Below, one piece after another: positions 1-6,962 of a stretch of DNA of 64,000 bases (positions are counted from its first letter, which is position 1; each line of letters starts with the position of its first letter). The stretch lies in contig NZ_JAPJIV010000008.1 of the NCBI RefSeq assembly GCF_026241895.1, forward strand, positions 177,451 through 241,450. The letters run 5' to 3'. This DNA comes from Pseudomonas sp. RIT-562 (GTDB taxonomy: Bacteria > Pseudomonadota > Gammaproteobacteria > Pseudomonadales > Pseudomonadaceae). The position numbers and the translations under genes were made by a program. The notes under the pieces were generated by a model. It did not search any database. It was not told where the DNA came from and worked only from the letters and a program-made list of their open reading frames with translations.

Positions 1-291
1 ACTCAGCATCTGGGCGAAAGTCAGGCGCTGATTGACCTGGCGCGCAAATGCAGCACCAACGTGGTCATTCCGGAAGGCATCCACTGCTGCGGTTTCGCCG
101 GCGACAAAGGCTTCACCACCCCTGAACTGAACGCGCATTCGCTGCGCTCGCTCAAGGATGCCGTGCAGCACTGCAGCGAAGGGATATCCACCAGTCGCAC
201 CTGCGAAATCGGCCTGAGCCAACACGGCGGAATCGATTACCACGGCCTGGTCTACCTGGTGGATCGAGTCACCCGCGCGCGAGCCAACTGA
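1..291 (+). CDS. FAD/Fe-S D-lactate dehydrogenase-type oxidoreductase, C-terminal fragment
   Basis: The reading frame is open from base 1 and stops at 291, so only the last 96 residues of a larger protein lie in the window. They contain HCCGFAGDKGF, a cysteine-pair motif of the type found in the C-terminal Fe-S (CCG-like) domain of bacterial FAD/Fe-S D-lactate dehydrogenases, followed by a CEIGLS segment. These enzymes oxidise D-lactate to pyruvate at the membrane and usually sit beside lldP/lldD genes, which would lie to the left of this window. The family assignment rests on the short C-terminal motif. The exact substrate is inferred. Confidence 0.75.
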   Translation, partial: TQHLGESQALIDLARKCSTNVVIPEGIHCCGFAGDKGFTTPELNAHSLRSLKDAVQHCSEGISTSRTCEIGLSQHGGIDYHGLVYLVDRVTRARAN

Positions 292-418
292 AGAAAAAAT
301 AGAACCCTTGCGCTCGGCTGTAGTCAACCGGGTAACCCGGCCCTGCCGGGTTTTACCCAAACTCGGCAGCCCGTCCTGACGCCAGCCAAGCCTGGCGCCT
401 CAGTTCAAGGAGATACAC

Positions 419-700
419 ATGAAACGTTCTGTACTGTTAGGTCTGTTCGTTACTGCTTCCATGATGGCCTCCACTTCTTTCGCGGCCACTGACGACCTTT
501 GCGAAGTGAATCTGCAGACCATCGCCAATAGCAAGTCGCAGATACAGGCACCGGAAATCCAGACCCGTGTCGACGCCAGTGTCCAGCAAGCCAAGGCGCA
601 CCAGGCTATGAACACCAAGGAAGGCACCGAGAAGTGCATTGCTGAGACTACCCAGACCATCCAGGACATCCGGAAGGCTACCAGCGGCACCAATAAATGA
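419..700 (+). CDS. small exported protein of unknown function
   Basis: This is a 93-residue protein preceded by the Shine-Dalgarno-like AAGGAG about 7 bases before the ATG. Residues 1-22 form a Sec-type signal peptide (KR, then a hydrophobic run ending SFA|ATD). The mature part of about 70 residues is polar, rich in Gln/Thr/Lys, and has two cysteines (CEVN and KCIAE) that could form one disulfide in the periplasm. It sits between the lactate dehydrogenase-type gene and ssrA on the same strand. I do not recognise a functional family. It resembles the small conserved hypothetical periplasmic proteins common in Pseudomonas. Confidence 0.75.
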   Translation: MKRSVLLGLFVTASMMASTSFAATDDLCEVNLQTIANSKSQIQAPEIQTRVDASVQQAKAHQAMNTKEGTEKCIAETTQTIQDIRKATSGTNK

Positions 701-798
701 TCCCCACCCAGCTGGCCAATCTCCGGGTTGGCCTTCTGGGCCGCTTTGCCGTACACTGTACAGGCTTGTTGCTCACCAGATTCACGAGCAATGAGTAA

Positions 799-1195
799 GG
801 GGCCGTTTAGGATTCGACGCCGGTCGCGAAACTTTAGGTGCATGCCGAGTTGGTAACAGAACTCGTAAATCCACTGTTGCAACTACTTATAGTTGCCAAT
901 GACGAAAACTACGGCCAGGAATTCGCTCTCGCTGCGTAAGCAGCCTTAGCCCTGAGCTTCTGGTGCCTTCGGGCCCAGCAATCACTAGGGGATGTCTGTA
1001 AACCCGAAGTGATTGTCATATAGAACAGAATCGCCGTGCAGTACGTTGTGGACGAAGCGGCTAAAACTTACACAACTCGCCCAAAGCACCCTGCCCTTCG
1101 GGTCGCTGAGGGTTAACTTAATAGAAACGGCTACGCATGTAGTACCGACAGCGGAGTACTGGCGGACGGGGGTTCAAATCCCCCCGGCTCCACCA
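799..1195 (+). ncRNA. ssrA: transfer-messenger RNA (tmRNA)
   Basis: The tRNA-like 5' end GGGGCCGTTTAGGATTCGAC and 3' end GGTTCAAATC...GGCTCCACCA are both visible and pair as an acceptor stem and T-arm. The encoded tag runs from GCC at 895 to the TAA at 937-939 and reads ANDENYGQEFALAA, ending in the ALAA degron recognised by ClpXP-type proteases. tmRNA with SmpB rescues stalled ribosomes and tags the incomplete protein. The length of 397 nt is typical for a one-piece gammaproteobacterial tmRNA. The 3' end is the integration site of the island that begins here, and the CCA-bearing end is kept intact by the attL sequence. Confidence 0.97.
1173..1195 (+). repeat. attL, left attachment repeat in the ssrA 3' end
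   Basis: The 23 bp TTCAAATCCCCCCGGCTCCACCA form the T-arm, acceptor and CCA end of ssrA. They recur at 12901-12923 with two mismatches (TA for CC after TTCAAAT). This gives the left boundary of the island. Confidence 0.85.
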
Positions 1196-1206
1196 CTTCA
1201 TCATCT

Positions 1207-1232
1207 AAAGACGTCCACGGACGTCTTTTTTT
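1207..1232 (+). terminator. ssrA: rho-independent terminator of ssrA (island-side copy)
   Basis: The hairpin has arms AGACGTCC and GGACGTCT with a 2-nt loop, followed by seven T. It lies 12 bp after the CCA end of ssrA. The same hairpin recurs at 12931-12960 beyond the right end of the island, so the island appears to have brought its own ssrA terminator. Confidence 0.85.
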
Positions 1233-1308
1233 GTGCCTGAAATCCAGTGAATACTGGGGTTTCAGGGCTATTGGGGGCTTTCGAGGTTTTTAGAGTTCCA
1301 GGCGATTT

Positions 1309-1358
1309 GGTATTCCCAATGGTATTCCCGGCTACCCAGGGCTAATCTTGGGAATACC
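1309..1358. promoter_or_regulatory. probable integrase arm-type sites, left end
   Basis: GGTATTCCC occurs at 1309-1317 and again at 1321-1329, 12 bp apart. Its reverse complement GGGAATACC lies at 1350-1358. The same GGTATTCC tandem at 12 bp spacing recurs just inside the right end (12827-12847). Short repeats inside both ends of an integrated element are the usual layout of arm-binding sites for tyrosine integrases. Binding itself is inferred. The sites also lie in the int promoter region, so integrase could regulate itself. Confidence 0.6.
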
Positions 1359-1382
1359 AAAAAGTGTCATGGAGTACTTCTC

Positions 1383-2639
1383 ATGTGCGCTCAAACCACC
1401 CGCCTCTCCGACCGCCAGCTCAAGGCGATCAAACCGAGAGACAAGGATTACGTCCTCACCGATGGCGACGGGCTTCAGCTCCGTGTCAGAGTCAATCGCT
1501 CGATGCAGTGGAATTTCAACTACCGGCATCCCGTCACCAAGAATCGAATCAACATGGCACTCGGCTCTTATCCCGAGGTTTCTCTTGCGCAAGCCAGGAA
1601 GAAAACCGTTGAGGCTAGAGAGCTGCTTGCACAGGGCATCGACCCCAAAGCTCAGCGTAATGAACTGCAGGAAGCCAAACGAGCGGAAACGGAACATACG
1701 TTCGAGAACGTAGCCACCGCGTGGTTCGAATTGAAGAAGGATTCCGTCACCCCGGCGTATGCCGAAGACATCTGGCGCTCACTCACGCTGCATGTATTTC
1801 CGAGCATGAAATCAACGCCGCTATCAGAAGTGAATGCCCCGATGGTCATCAAGCTCCTTCGGCCGATTGAGGCCAAAGGTAGCCTCGAGACCGTGAAGCG
1901 GGTAAGCCAGCGCCTTAACGAGATCATGACCTACGGGGTCAATTCCGGAATGATCTTTGCCAACCCTCTCAGCGGCATTCGAGCGGTCTTCAAGAAACCC
2001 AAAAAAGAGAACATGGCCGCGCTACCAGCTGATGAGCTTCCCGAGCTCATGATGGAAATCGCGAACGCCAGCATCAAGCGGACGACCCGCTGCCTGATCG
2101 AATGGCAGCTGCACACCATGACCCGCCCCTCCGAAGCGGCGACCACCCGATGGGCAGATATCGACTTCGACAAACGCCTCTGGACCATCCCTCCGGAGCG
2201 AATGAAAAAGCGTCGTCCGCACACAATCCCGCTGACCGAACATGCACTCTCGTTATTGGAGACGCTTAAGCCCCATAGCGCCCACAGGGAATATGTGTTC
2301 CCGTCAGATAGAAACCCGCGCACCCACGCGAATAGCCAAACAGCCAACATGGCGTTGAAACGAATGGGTTTTCAGGACCGCTTGGTCAGCCACGGAATGC
2401 GCTCCATGGCCAGCACAATCCTGAACGAACATGGATGGGATCCGGAGCTGATCGAAGTCGCGCTGGCGCATGTCGATAAAGACGAAGTTCGAAGCGCCTA
2501 CAACCGGGCGGATTACATCGAACGCCGGCGTCCGATGATGGCCTGGTGGAGTGAACATATCCAGAAGGCAGCCACCGGCAGCCTGTCGGCATCCGCCATC
2601 AATCAAACCAGGGACCGTAACGTCGTGCCGATACGCTGA
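1383..2639 (+). CDS. P4-type tyrosine site-specific integrase
   Basis: This 418-residue protein is the usual length for island integrases of the P4 type. The N-terminal arm-binding domain (DUF4102-like) covers about residues 1-95 and includes LSDRQLKAIKP and the LGSYPEVSLAQARKK segment. A SAM-like core-binding domain follows, and the catalytic domain covers about residues 210-390. The active-site residues are visible: Arg in TRPSEA (about residue 248), HGMR (about 337), LAH followed by Tyr in SAYNRADY (about 372-377). It should cut and rejoin DNA at the ssrA 3' end. It lies 188 bp inside attL and is transcribed away from it, beginning beside GGTATTCC repeats. The start ATG at 1383 is the first in frame after them. 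Confidence 0.95.
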   Translation: MCAQTTRLSDRQLKAIKPRDKDYVLTDGDGLQLRVRVNRSMQWNFNYRHPVTKNRINMALGSYPEVSLAQARKKTVEARELLAQGIDPKAQRNELQEAKRAETEHTFENVATAWFELKKDSVTPAYAEDIWRSLTLHVFPSMKSTPLSEVNAPMVIKLLRPIEAKGSLETVKRVSQRLNEIMTYGVNSGMIFANPLSGIRAVFKKPKKENMAALPADELPELMMEIANASIKRTTRCLIEWQLHTMTRPSEAATTRWADIDFDKRLWTIPPERMKKRRPHTIPLTEHALSLLETLKPHSAHREYVFPSDRNPRTHANSQTANMALKRMGFQDRLVSHGMRSMASTILNEHGWDPELIEVALAHVDKDEVRSAYNRADYIERRRPMMAWWSEHIQKAATGSLSASAINQTRDRNVVPIR

Positions 2640-2675
2640 GCCGGCGACAATCCGTGTCGTGCAGCAGGGCGACTG

Positions 2676-2691
2676 AAGTGGCGACTGTCGC
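2676..2691. repeat. GTCGCCA-family repeat, single copy
   Basis: AAGTGGCGACTGTCGC lies just after the integrase stop. The same 16-mer occurs at 6515-6530, and with one change at 4284-4299 inside a gene. A CCGGCGACA motif lies nearby at 2641-2649. This is one of three sites of the same motif in the left half of the island. Confidence 0.55.
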
Positions 2692-2724
2692 TAAATCTGC
2701 CGCATGCCTGCGCTTCTTCGGCCA

Positions 2725-2769
2725 AGCCCCTGAGTATGGGAAGGCTCCGCATTCCCATACTCAGGGGCT
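2725..2769. terminator. perfect 18-bp inverted repeat, probable bidirectional terminator
   Basis: AGCCCCTGAGTATGGGAA (2725-2742) is the exact reverse complement of 2752-2769, with a 9-nt loop. It lies between the convergent stops of int (2639) and the 89-residue minus-strand gene (2788). It lacks a clear T-run, so it may terminate weakly or act as an RNA-end stabiliser. Its position between converging genes is the main argument for a terminator role. Confidence 0.6.
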
Positions 2770-2787
2770 CACGCTTAAAAGCGTCTA

Positions 2788-3057
2788 TCAGACAACCACG
2801 AGTTGCGCCTTTCTGCGGCGGATCAGCCCTGCTGTTAACTCATAGTAATAGACGGTCGCTGGTGCTGAGCAACGCAGATAGTGCTCTAAAAACCATCTGG
2901 TGTGCTTTTCCTTCCAGGACCAGGGGGTCGCACAACTCCAGCGCTCACGAATCGCCTTGTGCATCCTTTCTGCCTGCCTGATATGCCGCTGCCGCGTGGC
3001 ATGCGCACCTTTGAGCACGGGACTCAGAAACAACGCCATATCGAACTCGGACTTCAT
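2788..3057 (-). CDS. small protein linked to recombinase-like gene, unknown function
   Basis: This 89-residue basic protein is rich in Arg, Lys and His in its first half (KGAHATRQRHIRQAERMHKAIRERW) and has an aromatic second half (RWFLEHYL, VYYYELTAGLI). The ATG at 3057 overlaps the TGA of the upstream recombinase-like gene as TGATG, so the two are translationally coupled. A TTG three bases upstream is less likely. The composition suggests nucleic-acid binding or a partner of the recombinase. I recognise no named domain. It is the last gene of the four-gene minus-strand module that starts at 5767. Confidence 0.75.
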   Translation of the reverse strand: MKSEFDMALFLSPVLKGAHATRQRHIRQAERMHKAIRERWSCATPWSWKEKHTRWFLEHYLRCSAPATVYYYELTAGLIRRRKAQLVVV

Positions 3058-4037
3058 CAACGACCTCCGATGTAGGCACTCACCACGTCGATGCGGTTAT
3101 GCCCCAACTCGTGGCTGATCTGCTGGCGTGCACGCTGATCGAGTGCTCGATCGTCTCGATGACCACGACCGCCATTGATGGGCGCGGAGAAGCCGGTCAG
3201 TTGCTCATAGCGCTCACAGGCGTAAGCCGCCCGCAGTTCATGAAAGCCTTTCAATCCATGCTCATGCAGGATGTCCCGTGCCGGTCGCACGATTGTCTGT
3301 AAGAAATCTTTGTAGCTTTCATCAGGTGTTAACAGATTCCGACTGCCCTTGGGTGAAGCCTCGCTGGCCCTGTCGAGGGCGCCACGAACTTGATCCGTGA
3401 CCGCAATCCAACGCGGTGCAGATGCGCCTGATCGACCGCCTTTGGTGCCGTCCTGGATATTGATCTTGCCCAGTTGCCGAGCCTCACGTTGCAGCCGGGG
3501 CAAGTCCGCCAAGATCGCTTCACGCAGGCGCATGCCGGTCTCCCGAGCAAGGAGCACAATGGCACTCACCCTCGATTGCTGGCCTCGCTCTGACAACGCC
3601 TGTGTGATCAACTCGACCTGGACACGGTCTTGGCCTTGCGGGGCCTCACTACGCACACCTGAGCGCTGCAAGCCAAGCGCCTTGCTCGGACTGGGGATTT
3701 TGACGTACTGATCACCGCGCAGCGCGGCCATCGTTCGGTTCACGCTGGACAGGCGGTTCTGTGCGGTGGCGATGCCGACGTTGCCCTGATCAACCTGCTC
3801 GCGCAAATGGAAGGCGTACCGCATAAGGATCTCGCGGTCGATCTGTCGCGCGTCATTGAGCCTTGGCCCTTCCTCGGATCGACACCAACGCACGAATGCC
3901 TGCCAGCGATCGCTATGGGCTTTGACGGTAGCAAAATGGCCGTCGCCAAACAGATCTCTCAGTGCTTGCGGTCCGGCATAGCTGAGCTGGCGACCGAAGC
4001 CAAAATTACGTCCCGCTCGCTTACCGACCCGAGCCAT
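3057..4037 (-). CDS. integrase domain-containing protein (second tyrosine recombinase-like)
   Basis: The protein has 326 residues from the ATG at 4037, which has AGGAAC upstream. An in-frame longer start is not needed. The N-terminal half resembles a core-binding domain (HSDRWQAFVRWCR). The C-terminal half has the recombinase tetrad in order: ETGMRLREA (Arg), FHELRAAYACERYEQLTG (HxxR type), SHELGHNR (second His) and SAYIGG (Tyr). It belongs with the Integrase_1-type proteins found in Pseudomonas islands next to DUF3987 genes. Its job is distinct from int at the left end and is unknown; resolution of replicated forms or strand transfer at another site are possible. It overlaps the upstream gene by 17 bp and the downstream gene by 1 base. 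Confidence 0.85.
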   Translation of the reverse strand: MARVGKRAGRNFGFGRQLSYAGPQALRDLFGDGHFATVKAHSDRWQAFVRWCRSEEGPRLNDARQIDREILMRYAFHLREQVDQGNVGIATAQNRLSSVNRTMAALRGDQYVKIPSPSKALGLQRSGVRSEAPQGQDRVQVELITQALSERGQQSRVSAIVLLARETGMRLREAILADLPRLQREARQLGKINIQDGTKGGRSGASAPRWIAVTDQVRGALDRASEASPKGSRNLLTPDESYKDFLQTIVRPARDILHEHGLKGFHELRAAYACERYEQLTGFSAPINGGRGHRDDRALDQRARQQISHELGHNRIDVVSAYIGGR

Positions 4038-4374
4038 TTTTCTGTTCCTGATCGACTGCAGCGAGATCATGCAAAAGGGCTTGCCAGTACGCACTCACGA
4101 TGGCGAGCTGGGCCCAATCCGTCGGACGAAAACACAGCCTGTTATCGGAGACGTAGAGATGCGCGCCCTCCTCTTTCAACCATTGGATGATGGCTGTCGG
4201 CGAGGTGATAGCTTTATGGGTGGTGGCGACACCGGCGACACCGGCGACAACCCTTGTCCTGCCTGGCTTTGAGCGTGGCGACAAAGTGGCGACAGTCGCG
4301 GCGACAAACCGCGCTTTCGGCTCCTTTTGGCGCTGAGCCAGGTGGTTGCGCAGCGCTTCATCAAGATTGAACAT
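4021..4374 (-). CDS. small linker protein of the island replication module, unknown function
   Basis: This 117-residue protein overlaps the upstream DUF3987 gene by 14 bp and the downstream recombinase-like gene by 17 bp, so it is an operon member. The middle is low-complexity Val/Ala/Thr/Gly (ATVATLSP, VVAGVAGVAT), encoded by repeated GTCGCC units. The C-terminal half (IIQWLKEEGAHLYVSDNRLCF) resembles the TubC N-terminal-type docking fold seen in proteins encoded near DUF3987 genes. The DNA of the repeat stretch is also found inverted in the non-coding gap at 6520-6597. The repeat may serve as a DNA site as well as coding sequence. Function is unknown. Confidence 0.7.
   Translation of the reverse strand: MFNLDEALRNHLAQRQKEPKARFVAATVATLSPRSKPGRTRVVAGVAGVATTHKAITSPTAIIQWLKEEGAHLYVSDNRLCFRPTDWAQLAIVSAYWQALLHDLAAVDQEQKNGSGR
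4223..4299. repeat. GTCGCC-rich repeat block, copy A
   Basis: This 77-bp block contains five GGCGAC units plus a GCGACAGTCGC inverted core. Its reverse complement matches 6520-6597 at about 65 of 78 positions by eye, with one single-base gap. It lies inside the coding sequence of the 117-residue protein. It could be an iteron-like replication or partition site or the trace of a gene-fragment duplication. Confidence 0.6.
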
Positions 4375-5767
4375 GGCGCACCTCGAAGGTACAACCGTCG
4401 GTGCTCAGCCACTGATGATCAATCAACTCGACCAACAGCTTGGCGGCATGACGACTGCTCTTACGGGCAAATCGGGGACCATTGCGATTCAGCTCCCGAA
4501 TACTGAAGCGCTTCCAATCTTTGACCTGCAGCCAGCGCAGCAGCCGGTCTGCCTCCTCTTTTACCCGGCACACCGGTTCCTGTTCGGTCAGGCGCTGGAT
4601 CTCGGAGAGGTAATAGCCGACTAAGGCCGAGGCCCGTTGGATATGATCGACCTCCACGACGCTGCTCTCCTCCACGACTGCCAGATTGCCGGCGACGCGC
4701 AGCAGGTTGTCGGCGGCCTTCGATCCGCTAGGCCGTACGCTGGCCAACTCGCCAAACTCACCCAACTGGGCCTCGATGGCATCATGCAGATCAATCCAGC
4801 GACGACGAGCCAGTGGACTGAGGCTCAGCGGTGACAGCCGCAAGGCACCGTCAGCGGAAAGCGACCAAGGCTGATGAAACAGGGCCGAAAGACGGTGGTG
4901 ATATCGCTTTAGGGCGGGGTCTTTGGACAAGTCGACAGCCTGGTAACTGCGTTGTCCGGCCAGGCTGGTGGGCCAGGTCATGAGGCAGCGACCGAGAATG
5001 CCTTGCCCCAGCAGCAACGGGTCACTGAGTAACTGCATGGCTAGATACGGTTGCAGCATCAGGTGCAGGCTTAAGCGTCGATCGTAAGCTCGCAAGCTTT
5101 CACCCACCATGGACCGCGCGCGATCTATCGGACTGCCGTCCCAGAGTGACGACAAGGTCGTAACCGCTTTCAAACGGTTATCTCGACTCATGGTGCTGCT
5201 ACCGAGGAATTGTCCCCCCTCGTCACAGAACAGGCCCATGCTCGGCAAGTCATGGCAGAGTCCCTTGATCAGGGCCTCGATAGTCGGATCCGTGGTGATC
5301 AGCCTAGGTGCAGAGGGCTCCGCTTCAAGCGGTACGCCGTTTGTGGGGTCGGGATAGCCAGGGTTGATACGCTGCGCCTGCCGCTGCGCGACACGGTACC
5401 GGGCGAGTTGTTCACGGTAGCGCTGCCACTGCTCACGCTCCCATTGCCGTGCTGGCAGCAATGCAAAACGATCTGCCGCGGTCTTGCGATCACCTGACGC
5501 GGCCACTGTAATCAGGAACAGCGACAGGGGGTAATTTCGTCCATCGAGTTGCAAGCCCGCATGACCTTGAGTGGCTAGCGCCGAGGCAGCCAAGACCGAT
5601 TGTGCGGCCAGTGCCTGGGGCACGCCGATGACCTCGGCCATGCGCTCAACCGCAGGCCCAAGAATTCCACCCAGTGCCTGGACCGGATAAGGCTCGGCCA
5701 CGGGGTTTGACTCAATCAGCGGTCGAGGCGGTCGTGGTAGTTCAAGCTTCGGATCTAACTGCTGCAT
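4361..5767 (-). CDS. DUF3987 (YfjI-type) domain protein
   Basis: This 468-residue protein starts at ATG 5767 behind a strong GAGGAGAGG ribosome site. The 16 residues upstream in frame are therefore left out. The DUF3987 domain covers about residues 35-400: PYPVQALGGILGPAVERMAEV, LAAQSVLAASALATQGHAGL, SLFLITVAASGDRKTAADR (a degenerate nucleotide-binding loop), MGLFCDEGGQFLGSS and GILGRCLMTWP. These proteins are common in integrated elements and are thought to be related to primase/helicase ATPases. The role in replication of the excised island is inferred. It heads a four-gene overlapping operon with the linker protein, the recombinase-like protein and the 89-residue protein. Confidence 0.88.
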   Translation of the reverse strand: MQQLDPKLELPRPPRPLIESNPVAEPYPVQALGGILGPAVERMAEVIGVPQALAAQSVLAASALATQGHAGLQLDGRNYPLSLFLITVAASGDRKTAADRFALLPARQWEREQWQRYREQLARYRVAQRQAQRINPGYPDPTNGVPLEAEPSAPRLITTDPTIEALIKGLCHDLPSMGLFCDEGGQFLGSSTMSRDNRLKAVTTLSSLWDGSPIDRARSMVGESLRAYDRRLSLHLMLQPYLAMQLLSDPLLLGQGILGRCLMTWPTSLAGQRSYQAVDLSKDPALKRYHHRLSALFHQPWSLSADGALRLSPLSLSPLARRRWIDLHDAIEAQLGEFGELASVRPSGSKAADNLLRVAGNLAVVEESSVVEVDHIQRASALVGYYLSEIQRLTEQEPVCRVKEEADRLLRWLQVKDWKRFSIRELNRNGPRFARKSSRHAAKLLVELIDHQWLSTDGCTFEVRHVQS

Positions 5768-6192
5768 GGGCCCTCTCCTCGGTAATTGCTGGTTGTCCTC
5801 ACGTAGTCCCGCCACGGCTGTTGAGTGTTATCAGGGATCAAGGCCCCTGCGGCCTGTGAGGTGTTCACTGACGCGGAACACACGGCTCCTTACGACCGGG
5901 AGCGAGGGCATGAACCCATGAATCTGGCCTCCTTAGTCGCATCCGAAGATGCGGGCGGGTGGAGGCTGTGCCGACACTGACGAGTTCGGCACCTGGAGAT
6001 CCTGAGCAGGAGAAGGCAACGACATGGACACCTGGGGCATGCCTGACTGTCAGTCAGGTGCAGCCCTTCCAAAGGCTGCGGCACCGGTGCCTGTATCGAT
6101 GCGGATGGCGACGAATCAGATTTGTCAGGCCGATTGTCACGAGGAGAGTTGCGGCAATGCCTTGTACGGCGTGGTTTGCAGCAGTGGTACGA

Positions 6193-6227
6193 GCGCCCGT
6201 CTCTTTCCAGCAGAAAGAGACGGGCGC
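6193..6227. repeat. 15-bp perfect inverted repeat (hairpin)
   Basis: GCGCCCGTCTCTTTC at 6193-6207 is repeated in reverse complement at 6213-6227 with a 5-nt loop CAGCA. There is no T-run on either side, so it is not a simple terminator. It could be an origin-type hairpin or a structured RNA element. It lies in the non-coding gap of the island. Confidence 0.6.
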
Positions 6228-6512
6228 AGTCTGGCGCAACGAAGTGTGCCGAAAGGTGAGGTTGCTGCAGCGCAGCGAGGAAGGTTCATCGTCTGCCGCA
6301 GAGGGCAGATCAGTCGAGTGGGCATCCATCACTCTTGGGGAGTGACCGTGCGAGCCGCCGGACGCTAATCGCACTTCGGGAGAACCACCACGCAAGTGGC
6401 GTAGCCTTAAAGGTTCTGGCTACCTGGGCTGGTGCTGTCAACAACAGCGGTCCGTGCACCAATTTTTATACCCACTCGAAAAGACGGTCAAGCGTCACGG
6501 CCAAAGCGTGCA

Positions 6513-6537
6513 AAAAGTGGCGACTGTCGCCACTTTT
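6513..6537. repeat. 25-bp perfect palindrome of the GTGGCGAC motif
   Basis: AAAAGTGGCGAC, a central T, then GTCGCCACTTTT form a perfect dyad of two 12-bp arms. The half-site is the motif found at 2676-2691 and 4284-4299. It borders the GTCGCC block copy B. A dimeric DNA-binding protein site is the likeliest reading (inference). Confidence 0.6.
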
Positions 6538-6597
6538 GTCGCCACGCTCCAGGCCCCGTGCTGCATGGGTTGTCGCCGCTGTCGCCGGAGTCGCCAC
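6520..6597. repeat. GTCGCC-rich repeat block, copy B (inverted relative to copy A)
   Basis: The 78-bp block is in opposite orientation to copy A (4223-4299). Read on the plus strand, part of it would encode LSPRSRP...VVAAVAGVAT, close to LSPRSKP...VVAGVAGVAT of the 117-residue protein. No full gene surrounds it. It is therefore either a remnant of a second copy of that gene or a conserved DNA site. Confidence 0.6.
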
Positions 6598-6756
6598 ATC
6601 TCTAGACATAGTTCTACGACAAGCTCGGTTCTAATGCTGAAACTGCGTTGCACTTGACAGAGATTGAGGGCAATTACTGATGGGTAAAAGAGGAGTGACG
6701 CTAATCAAATTTGAAATGGAAGGATGGAACGAAGTGCCTTCGACAAAAAGCGAGTG

Positions 6757-6800
6757 AACCCTCCGATCGGCGCGATCAAAGATCGCTTGATCAGAGGGTT
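6757..6800 (-). terminator. compound hairpin, possible end of the hxs transcript
   Basis: AACCCTC (6757-6763) pairs with GAGGGTT (6794-6800), and inside it GCGATC-AAA-GATCGC forms a second stem. It lies about 160 bp past the stop of the last hxs gene in the direction of its transcription. A clean T-run is missing, so this is a weak terminator call. Confidence 0.35.
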
Positions 6801-6962
6801 TGGCGGGAAAAGCAAAGTCTCAAGCATCGAAACTTGTTGATCGGGATACAGCAGCTTCACGAAGGTTGAGCAGCGTCTGCTGCAAACGCAGCAGAAAACC
6901 GGCCTCAAACGCTTCCTGAAAGTCCCCTGGAGGATGACGTTTTCGGTTCTGCGCAGTGCGAT

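Larger units (their letters stand above)
5768..6962. other. 1.2-kb region without a convincing gene; hairpins and repeats
   Basis: The gap lies between the divergently placed DUF3987 operon start (5767) and the end of the hxs operon (6963). Short open frames exist on both strands but overlap one another and match no family I know. The stretch contains a 15-bp hairpin (6193-6227), a short palindrome CCTGACTG-T-CAGTCAGG (6043-6059), a 25-bp perfect palindrome (6513-6537), the inverted copy of the GTCGCC block (6520-6597) and a compound hairpin (6757-6800). Islands of this build often hold a regulator such as AlpA here. None is seen. Confidence 0.6.

Noticed and set aside
1013..1240. 75-residue open frame
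   Set aside because: It lies inside ssrA and its terminator.
6705..6908. 67-residue minus-strand open frame downstream of the diheme gene
   Set aside because: No ribosome site, no recognised family, and it overlaps the compound hairpin.
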